From Niveispirillum sp943371025 (GTDB lineage: Bacteria; Pseudomonadota; Alphaproteobacteria; Azospirillales; Azospirillaceae): a DNA stretch of 64,000 nucleotides. The notes below the pieces were generated by a model. That model had not been told where the DNA came from. It did not search any database and worked only from the letters and a program-made list of their open reading frames with translations. Position numbers and translations under genes: made by a program. Of this stretch, positions 47,749 to 56,470 are shown one piece after another. The stretch spans positions 1-64,000 of the forward strand of contig CALRTC020000002.1 in assembly GCA_943371025.1 (NCBI GenBank), in the 5' to 3' direction. Position 1 is the first letter of the stretch. Each line of letters starts with the position of its first letter.

Positions 47749-48654
47749 ATGTTGATGATGTCGCCGCGCACCCTGGACCTGGATATCGACGCCCTGCGGG
47801 CCTTTGTCGCCATTGTCGACCATGATGGTTTCACGGCCGCGGCCGATCGTCTGGCCCGCACGCAATCGGCCATCAGCATGAAGATCAAGCGGCTGGAAAG
47901 CCAGCTGGGCCGCACCCTGTTCGACCGTACGGGCCGGGCCATGACCTTGACCGCGGACGGGGAATTGCTGCTGGGCTATGCACGCCGCCTGCTGGCCTTG
48001 AATGATGAGACGGTGGCGCATCTGAGCGCGCCGGACACGGCCGGGCTGATCCGCTTCGGCGTGGCCGAATATTTTGCGCCGGAACATCTGCCGGTGCTGC
48101 TGGCCCGGTTCCGCCGCGCCCATCCGCGCGTGCGCCTGGAAGTGTCCGTAGGCATGAGCAGCGATATGGTCCGCGATCTGGAGGCGGGCCTGCTGGATGT
48201 CGTGGTCGGCAAGCGGGATGAAGGCGGGCCGCAGGGCCGGCTGTTATGGCGGGAACCGTCCTTCTGGGTGGCATCCCATGACTGGATGCCCGATCCCGAA
48301 GGCGGGCCGGTGCCGCTGTGCCAGATCCCGGCACCCTGCATCTATCGCACCCGCGCTGTCACTGCCCTGGACCGGATCGGCCGGCCCTGGCAGACGGTCT
48401 ATACCAGCGGATCGATCTTCGCCGTGCGCGCCGCCGCCCTGGCCGGGCTGGGGGTGACGACGCTGGGGGCGGGGTCGCTGGTGCCGGGGTTGCGCGTGCT
48501 GGGCGCCGACGATGGCTTCCCCGACCTGGACCCGGTGGAAACGGCCGTGTTCGGGGAGGACCGGGCCAAATCCGGCCCCATTCGCCCCCTGATTGATTTC
48601 CTGGTGCGGGAGGTGCAGGCCATCAGCCTGCCACCCCCGCGGGCTGTGGCGTGA
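47749..48654 (+). CDS. LysR-family transcriptional regulator
   Basis: About 301 residues. HTH at about 10-65 (LRAFVAIVDHDGFTAAADRL, TQSAISMKIKRLESQLGRTL, FDRTGRAMTLTADG) and a periplasmic-binding-like effector domain (about 95-295). The N-terminus has ATG at 47749, 47755 and 47758; AAGG at 47745 suits the later two, so the true protein may be up to three residues shorter. Divergent to the oxidoreductase; its stop abuts the convergent RraA-like stop with no gap. Confidence 0.9.
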   Translation: MLMMSPRTLDLDIDALRAFVAIVDHDGFTAAADRLARTQSAISMKIKRLESQLGRTLFDRTGRAMTLTADGELLLGYARRLLALNDETVAHLSAPDTAGLIRFGVAEYFAPEHLPVLLARFRRAHPRVRLEVSVGMSSDMVRDLEAGLLDVVVGKRDEGGPQGRLLWREPSFWVASHDWMPDPEGGPVPLCQIPAPCIYRTRAVTALDRIGRPWQTVYTSGSIFAVRAAALAGLGVTTLGAGSLVPGLRVLGADDGFPDLDPVETAVFGEDRAKSGPIRPLIDFLVREVQAISLPPPRAVA

Positions 48655-49131
48655 TCACCCCTCAAACGGCAGGATGACGATCCCGTCTTCGTCGCTATAG
48701 ACCCAATGGCCGGGCTGAAAGGTGCAGTCACCGAAGCTGACCGCGATGCCGGCATCGCCCGCACCTGTCTTGCCGCTTTTCAGCGGATTGGTGCCCAGTG
48801 CCTTCACGCCCAGCGGCAATTCGCCGATGGCGACGCTGTCACGGATGACGCCATTGACGATGATCCCGGCCCAGCCGTTCTTCACGGCCAGCCCGGCGAT
48901 GACATCGCCGACCAGGGCAGAGGCCAGCGAGCCGCCGCCATCCACCACCAGCACGGCGCCGTCGCCCGGTGTGGACAGGATGGATTTCAGCAGCGCATTG
49001 TCGCGGTGGCAGCGCACCGTGCGGATCGGCCCCTTGAACCGGGGATGGCCGCCATAATTGCGCAGTTGCAGCCAGCAGCTTGCGATGATGCCTTCATGGG
49101 CGTCGACCAGATCGGCGGTGGCGAATGTCAT
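48655..49131 (-). CDS. RraA-like protein (HMG/CHA aldolase or RNase E inhibitor family)
   Basis: 158 residues. Family motifs: ATADLVDAHEG at the N-terminus, RCHRDNALLKSIL, GDGAVLVVDGGGSLASALVGD and the catalytic/substrate loop WAGIIVNGVIRDSVAI with arginine-aspartate. RraA proteins either inhibit RNase E or act as 4-hydroxy-4-methyl-2-oxoglutarate aldolases; sequence alone does not decide. Length matches RraA (about 160). ATG 49131 has GGAAGGAG upstream. Confidence 0.87.
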   Translation of the reverse strand: MTFATADLVDAHEGIIASCWLQLRNYGGHPRFKGPIRTVRCHRDNALLKSILSTPGDGAVLVVDGGGSLASALVGDVIAGLAVKNGWAGIIVNGVIRDSVAIGELPLGVKALGTNPLKSGKTGAGDAGIAVSFGDCTFQPGHWVYSDEDGIVILPFEG

Positions 49132-49324
49132 GTGCAGGGGACTCCTTCCAGCGGGAGACAAGGACGCCTAGACTGACCTGCGCCCGCCCGCCTGTCTATC
49201 GCGACCAATTTCCGAACGATCGGACTTTTTTTGATTGAGTCGAACGGGCGTTTGAACCATGCTGCGCCCATGATCCAAGGCGGACCGCCTCCGCGGCCGT
49301 CCAACCAACCTTACCGGGGGAAAC

Positions 49325-50347
49325 ATGTCCGACGCCATCAATCGCCACTGGCTGCTGCTGGACCGTCCCAAGGGCGGCAATTTCAGCGAAGTCCTGTCCC
49401 TGCGCGAGGCTCCGGCCCCGGATGCGGGCGAGGGCCAGATCCGTGTGCGCACCATCTATCTGTCGCTGGATCCGACCAATGCGGTGTGGATGCAGTATGA
49501 CAGCTATCTTCCGGCCGTGCCGCTGAACACCACCATGCGCGGGCTGGTGCTGGGCGTGGTGGATCAGTCCAACCATGCCAAATTCAAGGTCGGCGACATC
49601 GTCACCGGCATGGGCACCTGGGCCGACTATACGGTCGGCGACGGGTCCAGCTTCGGCCGCGTGCCCAACATTCCGGGCCTGCCGCTGACGGCCTATATGG
49701 GCCCGCTGGGCATGACGGGGGCCACCGCCTATTTCGGCCTGCTGGATATCGGCCGGCCCAAGGAAGGGGAGACGGTGGTCGTTTCCGCCGCGGCCGGCGC
49801 CGTCGGTTCGCTGGTCGGGCAGATCGCCAAGCTGAAGGGCTGCCGCGCTGTCGGCATCGCCGGGTCGGCGGACAAGTGCGCCTGGCTGACGGGCGAGCTG
49901 GGCTATGACGCGGCCGTGAACTATAAGGAAAAGGGCTGGCAGAAGGCGTTGAAGAATGCCGTGCCCGACGGCATCGACATCTATTTCGAGAATGTCGGCG
50001 GGGAGATCACGGAAGTGGCCTTGAGCCTGCTGAATGTGAAGGGCCGCATTCCCTTCTGCGGCGCCATCAGCCAGTACAATTCCACCGAACCGGCTCCCGG
50101 CCCGCGCAACCTGTCCGTCCTGGTCAGCCGCCGCGCCCGCATGGAGGGCTTCCTGGTCCTCGACTATGCCCCCCGCATGGCGGAAATGTATGCCGAGATG
50201 GGCCCCTGGCTGGCCGCCGGTCAGATCAAGTGGAAGGTGGAGGTGGACCAGGGCCTGGAAAACACCCTGACCTCCTTCAACAAGCTGTTCACCGGCGGCA
50301 ATACGGGCAAGCTGGCCGTGCAGGTGGCGGCAGAGCCGGCGCGGTAA
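49325..50347 (+). CDS. NADP-dependent alkenal/one oxidoreductase (CurA / leukotriene-B4-dehydrogenase type)
   Basis: 340 residues. MDR-superfamily enzyme reducing the C=C bond of alpha,beta-unsaturated carbonyls. Motifs: RTIYLSLDPTNAVWMQ, GTWADYTV, LGMTGATAYFGLLDIG, SAAAGAVGSLVGQIAKLKGC, YFENVGGEI, GAISQYNSTEPAPGPRN. No zinc ligands. RBS GGGGGAAAC before ATG 49325. Single gene; followed by a family A repeat. Confidence 0.9.
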   Translation: MSDAINRHWLLLDRPKGGNFSEVLSLREAPAPDAGEGQIRVRTIYLSLDPTNAVWMQYDSYLPAVPLNTTMRGLVLGVVDQSNHAKFKVGDIVTGMGTWADYTVGDGSSFGRVPNIPGLPLTAYMGPLGMTGATAYFGLLDIGRPKEGETVVVSAAAGAVGSLVGQIAKLKGCRAVGIAGSADKCAWLTGELGYDAAVNYKEKGWQKALKNAVPDGIDIYFENVGGEITEVALSLLNVKGRIPFCGAISQYNSTEPAPGPRNLSVLVSRRARMEGFLVLDYAPRMAEMYAEMGPWLAAGQIKWKVEVDQGLENTLTSFNKLFTGGNTGKLAVQVAAEPAR

Positions 50348-50395
50348 GTTTTCGGCTACAGCAGGGCGTGGGGGAGACTGCTGCCCACACCAAAC

Positions 50396-50488
50396 TGCCT
50401 CCCCCGCGAAAGCGGGGGTCCAGGGGCCAAAGTGCACTGAATCGACGTTCCAAGTGGCCCCTGGATCCCCGCTTTCGCGGGGAAAGCA
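50396..50488. repeat. Long inverted repeat, family A copy 4
   Basis: Arms 50396-50429 and 50455-50488, each with a CCCCGC-GAAA-GCGGGG hairpin and TCCAGGGGCCA. Located between convergent genes. Confidence 0.9.
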
Positions 50489-50550
50489 GCTTAGTTCAAA
50501 GGGTTAGCTAAGCCCCCCACTATCGCCACCAACTGGCCGACGTCCTCCCC

Positions 50551-51186
50551 TTACTCCGCATCCGGCTGGTTGCCCGGCGCCGCTGCCTTGAAGGCGTCCA
50601 ACGTCTGGCAATGCGCGTCGATGGCGGACAGCTTCGGGAAGGCGGACAGGTCCAGGCCGAAACGCCGCGCGTTGAACATCTGTGGCACCAGGCAGATATC
50701 GGCGAAGCTGGGCACATCGCCCCAGCAGAAACGCCCGCCGTCCGCCACCATCTTTTCCAGCGCCGTGAAGCCCTCAATGATCCAGTGGACGATCCAGGCT
50801 TTCACCGCCTCTTCCCCCTGGCCCAGGGTCCCGCGCAGGTAATTCAGCACCCGCAGATTGTTCAGCGGGTGGATGTCGCAGGCCACCGTCAGGGCCATGG
50901 CCCGTACCTGCGCGCGTCCCGCCGCATCGGCTGGCAGCAGCGCCGGGCTGGGGTGGGTTTCTTCCAGATATTCCAGAATGGCCAGCGACTGCGGCACCAC
51001 CGCTTCGCCATCGACCAGAGTGGGGATCAGGCCCAGCGGGTTCAGCGCCTTATAGGCCGGCGCCCTCTGCTGCCCGCCATCCTTCAGCAGATGCACGAAG
51101 GCCGGTTCGTAATCGATGCCCTTCAGCGCCAGGGCGATGCGGGCGCGATAGGCGGCGGACGATCGGTAATAGGTGTGAAGCTGCAT
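50551..51186 (-). CDS. maiA: Maleylacetoacetate isomerase (zeta-class GST)
   Basis: 211 residues. The glutathione-binding serine motif YRSSAAYRARIALALKG is the zeta-class hallmark; thioredoxin-like domain (1-82) with VVPQSLAILEYLEETHP, helical domain with CDIHPLNNLRVLNYL and FCWGDVPSFADICLVPQM. It isomerises maleylacetoacetate to fumarylacetoacetate in tyrosine degradation. hmgA and the fumarylacetoacetase gene lie upstream on the same strand, interrupted by a plus-strand SDR gene, so maiA needs its own promoter. Confidence 0.92.
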   Translation of the reverse strand: MQLHTYYRSSAAYRARIALALKGIDYEPAFVHLLKDGGQQRAPAYKALNPLGLIPTLVDGEAVVPQSLAILEYLEETHPSPALLPADAAGRAQVRAMALTVACDIHPLNNLRVLNYLRGTLGQGEEAVKAWIVHWIIEGFTALEKMVADGGRFCWGDVPSFADICLVPQMFNARRFGLDLSAFPKLSAIDAHCQTLDAFKAAAPGNQPDAE

Positions 51187-51231
51187 GGCTGTGGTATCTC
51201 ACCGGTCTGGCATGGAAGGGGGAGGTGGGCG

Positions 51232-51990
51232 ATGGCCCGTCCGTTGGAAGGCAGGATAGCACTGGTCACGGGGGCCTCGCGCGGCATCGGGGCGGCGATC
51301 GCCGAACGGCTGGCCCGCGACGGGGCGGATGTCGCCCTGCATTACGGGTCGAACCGTGTGTCGGCGGAGGAGCTGGCTGAACGGTGTCGCATCGCCCATG
51401 GCGTGCGCGCGGCCGTATTCCAGGCCGATCTGGCCGACCTGTCGGATGCGGGCGGGGCCGTTTCCCTGTTCCGGGCTGTGACGGCCGTGCTGGGTGTGCC
51501 CGACATCGTCGTCAACAATGCCGGCACGGGCCGGTTCGCGCCCGTCACCGACATCACGGCCGAACAATTGGCCAATCTTCTGGCTGTCAATGCGGCCGCC
51601 CCCCTGCTGATGGCGCGCGAAGCGGCCAGGGCCATGAAGCGCGGCGGCCGCATCATCAATATCGGCAGCGTCATCACCGACATGCCCGTGGCACAGCGTG
51701 CGGCCTATGCCGCGTCCAAGGGGGCCGTGCATGCCATGACCGGCGTGCTGGCCCAGGAACTGGGGCCGCTGGGGATTAATGTGAACACCATCGCGCCCGG
51801 CGTGACGGCCACCGACCGGTTCCGTGCCGGTGACCGGTCGCGCGCGGCGGAGATCGTGTCCCGCACGGCACTCGGCCGCATCGGGGAGCCGGAGGATATC
51901 GCCGCCATCGCCGCCTTCCTGGCCGGCCCCGACGCCGCCTGGATCACGGGTGAGGTGATCCGGGCCAGCGGGGGCTTGCGGGGGCTGTGA
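51232..51990 (+). CDS. Short-chain dehydrogenase/reductase (FabG-like)
   Basis: 252 residues. Cofactor motif TGASRGIGAAIAERL, NNAG, and catalytic S-Y-K in IGSVITDMPVAQRAAYAASK; ASGGLRGL at the C-terminus replaces the usual GG. A basic residue after the first strand suggests NADP. GGGGGAGGT precedes ATG 51232. It lies between maiA and the fumarylacetoacetase on the opposite strand, and its substrate is unknown. Confidence 0.85.
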   Translation: MARPLEGRIALVTGASRGIGAAIAERLARDGADVALHYGSNRVSAEELAERCRIAHGVRAAVFQADLADLSDAGGAVSLFRAVTAVLGVPDIVVNNAGTGRFAPVTDITAEQLANLLAVNAAAPLLMAREAARAMKRGGRIINIGSVITDMPVAQRAAYAASKGAVHAMTGVLAQELGPLGINVNTIAPGVTATDRFRAGDRSRAAEIVSRTALGRIGEPEDIAAIAAFLAGPDAAWITGEVIRASGGLRGL

Positions 51991-52070
51991 GGAGGAGGGG
52001 GCGGCAAAAGGCATTTCGCCTTTCCGGCCATCCCCCGAAGGCGCAAACATCGGCCCTTGGAATAAGCTGT

Positions 52071-52157
52071 CTTCCCCGCGAAAGCGGGGATACAGGGGCC
52101 ATTTGGAACGACACTTCAGTGCCCCTGGCCCCTGGACCCCCGCTTTCGCGGGGGAGG
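52071..52157. repeat. Long inverted repeat, family A copy 5
   Basis: Arms 52071-52101 and 52126-52157; left hairpin CCCCGC-GAAA-GCGGGG then ATACAGGGGCCA, the TA being a departure from the TCC of other copies. Between convergent SDR and fumarylacetoacetase genes. Confidence 0.88.
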
Positions 52158-52234
52158 CAGGGCACGCGCGATGAACGACGTCAGCACCCCCGCGCCAAAG
52201 TCGGGAGGGTGATGTTAGTGGGTAGGAGAAGCCC

Positions 52235-53251
52235 TCACGCCCCCTCATATTTCCGCACCACCTGATCGATGGCGCCGAAGAGGCTGTTGCCGTCCTTGTC
52301 CTGCATTTCGATGCGCACCCGGTCGCCGAAGTGCAGGAAGGGCGTGGTGGGCTTGCCGTCGCGGATGGTTTCGATGGTGCGGATCTCCGCGATGCAGCTA
52401 TAGCCCAGCCCGCCCTCGGCCACGGGCCGGCCAGGGCCGCCATCCGGGTCCTTGTTGGACACCGTCCCCGACCCGATGATGGTGCCGGCCGACAAGGGCC
52501 TTGTCTTGGCCGCATGCGCGATCAGGGTGGGGAAATCGAAGGTCATGTCCACACCGGCATCGGGCTTGCCGAAGGGCTGGCCATTGATGAAGGACAGCAG
52601 CGGCAGATGCAGCCGGCCGCCATCCCAGGCGTCGCCCAGGCTGTCGGGGGTGACAGCCACAGGGCTGAAGGCGCTGCTGGGCTTGGACTGGAAGAAGCCG
52701 AAGCCCTTGGCCAGCTCGTTCGGGATCAGGCCGCGCAGGCTGACATCGTTGACCAGCATGATCAGGCGGATATGGGCCCTGGCCTGTTCCGGCGTCACGC
52801 CCATGGGCACGTCGCCCGTGACCACGGCCACTTCGCCTTCCAGGTCGATGCCATAGGCTTCATCGGCCATCAGGATCGGGTCATGCGGCGACAGGAAACT
52901 GTCGGACCCACCCTGATACATCAGCGGATCGGTCCAGAAGCTGGGCGGCATCTCGGCATTGCGCGCCGTCCGCACCAGTTCGACATGGTTCACATAGGCC
53001 GACCCGTCCGCCCACTGATAGGCGCGCGGCAGGGGGCTGGCGCAGTCGGCCTCCTCAAAGGGCTGGCCGTCGATCTCGTTGCTGTTCAGCTTGGCGGCAA
53101 CGGCGGCCAGGGCCGGGGCGACGCTGTCCCAATGGTCCAGCGCCTGTTGCAGGGTCAGCGCGATGTCCGGCACGGGCACGCAGCGGGACAGGTCGTCGGA
53201 CACCACGACCAGACGGCCGTCACGGCCCTGCTGCTGGGAAGCGAGTTTCAT
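52235..53251 (-). CDS. Fumarylacetoacetate hydrolase family protein (likely fumarylacetoacetase)
   Basis: 338 residues. The FAH core holds the metal-binding glutamates and aspartate in YGIDLEGEVAVVTGDVP and the segments LIMLVNDVSLRGLIPNEL, GFGFFQSKPSSAFSPVAV and GTIIGSGTVSN. It would cleave fumarylacetoacetate to fumarate and acetoacetate, the last step after hmgA and maiA. ATG 53251 has GGAG upstream. This is the short bacterial form (about 330-340 residues rather than 420). Confidence 0.88.
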   Translation of the reverse strand: MKLASQQQGRDGRLVVVSDDLSRCVPVPDIALTLQQALDHWDSVAPALAAVAAKLNSNEIDGQPFEEADCASPLPRAYQWADGSAYVNHVELVRTARNAEMPPSFWTDPLMYQGGSDSFLSPHDPILMADEAYGIDLEGEVAVVTGDVPMGVTPEQARAHIRLIMLVNDVSLRGLIPNELAKGFGFFQSKPSSAFSPVAVTPDSLGDAWDGGRLHLPLLSFINGQPFGKPDAGVDMTFDFPTLIAHAAKTRPLSAGTIIGSGTVSNKDPDGGPGRPVAEGGLGYSCIAEIRTIETIRDGKPTTPFLHFGDRVRIEMQDKDGNSLFGAIDQVVRKYEGA

Positions 53252-53308
53252 GGGGGGACTCCGGAAGACAAGGGTCGTGGATGGGTAGTTCAAGTGCCGC
53301 ATGCTTAC

Positions 53309-53388
53309 CGTCACCCCGGCGAAGGCCGGGGTCCAGAATCAAAGGCACTTCACTCGACAAATGGACGCTGGTCTGCGTCGGGGTGACG
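53309..53388. repeat. Degenerate family A copy
   Basis: Left arm CGTCACCCCGGC-GAAG-GCCGGGGTCCAG (28 bp, 53309-53336) is intact; right arm (53368-53388) is shortened and mismatched. Lies in the hmgA to fumarylacetoacetase gap. Confidence 0.65.
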
Positions 53389-53429
53389 GTGGTGAAGGCG
53401 ACGCTGACGCCGCCTAAACCGGATGGGCC

Positions 53430-54572
53430 TTACGGCTTCACCCGCCAGCTGTCGGCATAGGCGGGGTTTTCCACGCCGTCGGGCAACCCAGCCACCTCCA
53501 GCGCGTCGCGCGTATCCACCATCACGGCATATTCATCCGTGGCCGGCTTGTTCTGCACCAGCATGCGCGACAGGGCCTTGGGGTGCGGGCCATGGGTGAA
53601 GCCCGACGGGTGGAAGGTCATCATCCCGGCCTTGATATTGTCGCGGCTGAAGAAATCGCCGGCATGGTAGAACAGCACCTCGTCATAATCGTCGTTATTG
53701 TGGAAGAACGGGATCTTGATCGCGCCCTCGTCCGTTTCGAACGGGCGCGGGGCGAAGGTGCAGATGACGAATCGGTTGGCGACAAAGGTGGTGTGGGCGC
53801 TGGGCGGCAGGTGATAGCGGTGGCTCATCAGTGGCCGCACATCTTTCACATTCAGGCGGACGGGCGCCAGATCGCCCTTCCAGCCCACGGCATCCAGCGG
53901 GTTGAAGGGATATGTCACCGTGCTGATCGCACCGCGCCGCTTCACCAGCACGCGCCAGGACCCGTCCGGCCCCTTGTCCGACTGCTGGGACAGGAATGCC
54001 TCGTCAATGGCCGGCACGTCCAGGATGGCCGGATCGAACACGGCATGCGGGCCGATCATGCCCCGGTCGGGCAATTGATAGATCGATCCCGTCGCTTCGA
54101 TCAGCAGGGCGGTGACGGGCTGGGTCGGCGACAGGCGCCACATGGTCCCGCGCGGCAGCACGACATAGTCGCCCGCCGTGATGGTCAGGTGACCATAGTC
54201 GCAGTAAAGCTCCCCTTCGCCTTCATGCACGAAGATCAGGTCATCGCCGTCGCCATTGCGGGCCAGATGGTCCATGGGCCGGTCACAGCGCCACATGCGC
54301 ATGCGGCAATGGGCGTTGAACAGCACCTCCTTCGCGGCCCAGGGCCCGTCCGACAGCCCCTCTACCAACTGATTCAGGTCGAAGGCGCGCGGGCGCAGCG
54401 GGCCTTCCCAACTGGTCCAGCCTGTGGGCGCGTTGCGGTGATACATGTGCGTGGCGGGCCCGAAGAAGCCTTCGCGACCCAATTCCCGTTCGAACGTGCC
54501 GGGCGGCAGGTCGGCATGGGCCTGACGGGACGTCGTCCCCTCAATCCGGGGGAAGGAAATATACTGGCGCAT
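53430..54572 (-). CDS. hmgA: Homogentisate 1,2-dioxygenase
   Basis: 380 residues. Cupin-type iron(II) dioxygenase opening the homogentisate ring. The iron site lies in YDEVLFYHAGDF and MMTFHPSGFTHGPHP; other family segments are PRGTMWRLSP and RFVICTFAPRPFETDEGAIK. It is shorter than the classical 430-445-residue enzyme, as in the compact bacterial subgroup. ATG 54572 has GGGAGAG upstream. First gene of the minus-strand tyrosine pathway; divergent MarR gene with a dyad between. Confidence 0.9.
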   Translation of the reverse strand: MRQYISFPRIEGTTSRQAHADLPPGTFERELGREGFFGPATHMYHRNAPTGWTSWEGPLRPRAFDLNQLVEGLSDGPWAAKEVLFNAHCRMRMWRCDRPMDHLARNGDGDDLIFVHEGEGELYCDYGHLTITAGDYVVLPRGTMWRLSPTQPVTALLIEATGSIYQLPDRGMIGPHAVFDPAILDVPAIDEAFLSQQSDKGPDGSWRVLVKRRGAISTVTYPFNPLDAVGWKGDLAPVRLNVKDVRPLMSHRYHLPPSAHTTFVANRFVICTFAPRPFETDEGAIKIPFFHNNDDYDEVLFYHAGDFFSRDNIKAGMMTFHPSGFTHGPHPKALSRMLVQNKPATDEYAVMVDTRDALEVAGLPDGVENPAYADSWRVKP

Positions 54573-54599
54573 GGACGCTCTCCCGCACGGTGTCGAATA

Positions 54600-54617
54600 T
54601 CGTTTCACATGAAACGA
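54600..54617. promoter_or_regulatory. Perfect 8-bp dyad operator upstream of hmgA
   Basis: TCGTTTCA-CA-TGAAACGA. It is 28 bp upstream of the hmgA ATG and 58 bp upstream of the MarR ATG. Size and symmetry are typical for MarR-family operators. Confidence 0.65.
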
Positions 54618-54674
54618 ATATGGCGGATCAAGACGGGCCTTGCAAGTCCGCTTTGCTCACGCCACCCTTGCGGC

Positions 54675-55121
54675 ATGCTCGACCTTGACGATTTCCTGCC
54701 CTATCGCCTGAACGTCCTGGCCAAGCGCGTCAGCCGCGAGCTGGCGCGCCGGTATGAGGCGCAATTCGGCATCACCATCCCCGAATGGCGCGTCATGGCC
54801 ATCCTGGGGCGCGAACAGCCTTTGTCTTCCAATGACATTGTTGAACGCTCGGCCATGGACAAGGCCAAGGTCAGCCGGGCCGTCACTTCCCTGGTGGAGG
54901 CGGGGTGGCTGTCACGCGACACGCATCCGTCGGATCAGCGGCTGCTGCGCCTGTCCTTCACCCCGGCCGGCAAGGCGCTTTACGAGCGTATCGCGCCCTT
55001 GGCCCTGGAATGGCAGCGGCGCTGGCTGTCCTGCCTGGATGATGGCGAACTGGACCAGTTCAAGGCCTTGTCCGCCAAGCTGGAGGAGCGGCTGGAACAG
55101 CTGGCGCGTGACGTGTCATAA
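54675..55121 (+). CDS. MarR-family transcriptional regulator (HmgR candidate)
   Basis: 148 residues. Winged HTH: FGITIPEWRVMAILGREQPL, DIVERSAMDKAKVSRAVTSL, wing THPSDQRLLRLSFTPAGKAL. ATG 54675 begins the conserved LDDFLPYRLNVLAKRVSREL helix; the ribosome site is weak and the open frame extends upstream. Divergent from hmgA with a perfect operator-like dyad between, so it most likely represses homogentisate catabolism, with homogentisate or a related acid as inducer (inference). Confidence 0.85.
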   Translation: MLDLDDFLPYRLNVLAKRVSRELARRYEAQFGITIPEWRVMAILGREQPLSSNDIVERSAMDKAKVSRAVTSLVEAGWLSRDTHPSDQRLLRLSFTPAGKALYERIAPLALEWQRRWLSCLDDGELDQFKALSAKLEERLEQLARDVS

Positions 55122-55131
55122 TCTCAATCTT

Positions 55132-55241
55132 CCCTCAGGCGCCGCTTGCGGCCATCCGGCGGCTTGGCTCACGCCGCATGTGCGGCGGGCCGGCGGTCGC
55201 CGGCCTCCCAGCCACCAGGGTACATGCCCTTGGTGGCTGGG
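55132..55241 (+). repeat. Family B element, single copy
   Basis: Constant part 55132-55205: CCCTCAGGCGCCG, hairpin 1 GCGGCC-ATCC-GGCGGC (one mismatch), CTTGGCTC, hairpin 2 CGCCGC-ATGT-GCGGCG, hairpin 3 GCCGGC-GGTC-GCCGGC. The unique hairpin follows at 55207-55241: CCCAGCCACCA with complement, extended by an inner GGG/CCC. Lies downstream of the MarR gene. Confidence 0.88.
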
Positions 55242-55419
55242 GTTAAGGCAAGCCCGCGTGCAGATGCCTATTCTTGCCGCACCGTGAAATCGGGCATAAA
55301 AATTGTCGCGATTGTGCCCCTTGCGGGGTTGTTTCAGCGCGGTAATGAATGCTTAACTGCTTGACATGCAAGGGGCCGGAAAACGGACATCCGGAACCGT
55401 TGAACAGGGGACTGAAAAG

Positions 55420-56445
55420 ATGAGCCTTCGCCTTCGGGGTGCGGCCGCCATTGCCGCGGCTTGCGTTGCCTTCGTCGCCGGGCCCGCCATGGCCGGGCCG
55501 ACGCTTGACGCGGTCAAGAGCAAGGGGCAGTTGGCCTGTGGCGTGAATTCCGGCCTGCCGGGCTTCAGCAATCCTGACAGCCAGGGCAAGTGGACGGGCC
55601 TGGATGTCGATATCTGCAAGGCCGTGGCTGCCGCCATCCTGAACGACACGACCAAGATCCGGTATACCCCCCTGTCGGCGCAGCAGCGCCTGACCGCCCT
55701 GCAATCGGGCGAGATCGACATTCTGACCCGCAATACCACCTGGTCGCTGACCCGTGATGCCCAGGGCCTGGATTTCGCCCCCGTTGTCTATTATGACGGC
55801 CAGGGCCTGATGGTGCCGAAAAGCCTGGGGGTGACCAGCGCCAAGCAACTGGACGGCGCCACCGTCTGCGTGCAGCCGGGCACCACCACCGAACTGAATC
55901 TGGCCGACTGGTTCCGCGCCCACAACCTGTCCTTCAAGCCCGTGGTGATCGAGGCACTGGACGAGGTGAACGCCGCCTTCTTCGCGGGCCGCTGTGACGT
56001 GTTGACCACCGACATTTCGGGTCTGGCCGGGGTGCGCGCCTCGGTGGCGCCCAAGCCTGACGATTTCATCATCCTGCCGGAAATCATGTCGAAGGAGCCG
56101 CTGGCCCCCGTCGTGCGCCATGGCGACAACCAATGGCGCGACATTGTCAGCTGGACCGTCTACGCCCTGATCGAGGCGGAGGAGAAGGGCATCACCCAGG
56201 CCAATGTCGATGCCAAGCTGAAGGACACGGATCCGTCGGTGCAGCGCCTGCTGGGCGTGCAGGGCGACCTGGGCAACGGGCTGGGTCTGGACAAGTCCTG
56301 GGCCTATCGCGCCATCAAGGCCGTGGGCAATTATGGTGAGATCTTCGAGCGCAATGTCGGCAAGGCGACGCCGCTGAAGCTGGACCGCGGCCTGAACGCG
56401 CTGTGGACCAATGGCGGGCTGATGTACGCCCCGCCCGTGCGCTGA
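55420..56445 (+). CDS. aapJ: General L-amino acid ABC transporter, substrate-binding protein
   Basis: 341 residues. Signal peptide (about 1-25, ending AMA), then the AapJ/BztA signature VKSKGQLACGVNSGLPGFSN, LDVDICKAVAAAIL, RNTTWSLTRDAQGLDFAPV, CVQPGTTTELNLADWF and the C-terminal extension NYGEIFERNVG. It binds a wide range of L-amino acids in the periplasm. ATG 55420 has AGGGGA upstream. The 178 bp between the repeat hairpin and the ATG contain a promoter-like low-GC patch (about 55270-55370). First gene of aapJQM-[TA]-P. Confidence 0.93.
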   Translation: MSLRLRGAAAIAAACVAFVAGPAMAGPTLDAVKSKGQLACGVNSGLPGFSNPDSQGKWTGLDVDICKAVAAAILNDTTKIRYTPLSAQQRLTALQSGEIDILTRNTTWSLTRDAQGLDFAPVVYYDGQGLMVPKSLGVTSAKQLDGATVCVQPGTTTELNLADWFRAHNLSFKPVVIEALDEVNAAFFAGRCDVLTTDISGLAGVRASVAPKPDDFIILPEIMSKEPLAPVVRHGDNQWRDIVSWTVYALIEAEEKGITQANVDAKLKDTDPSVQRLLGVQGDLGNGLGLDKSWAYRAIKAVGNYGEIFERNVGKATPLKLDRGLNALWTNGGLMYAPPVR

Positions 56446-56470
56446 TCCCGGACCGGATATTCAGACCCCG

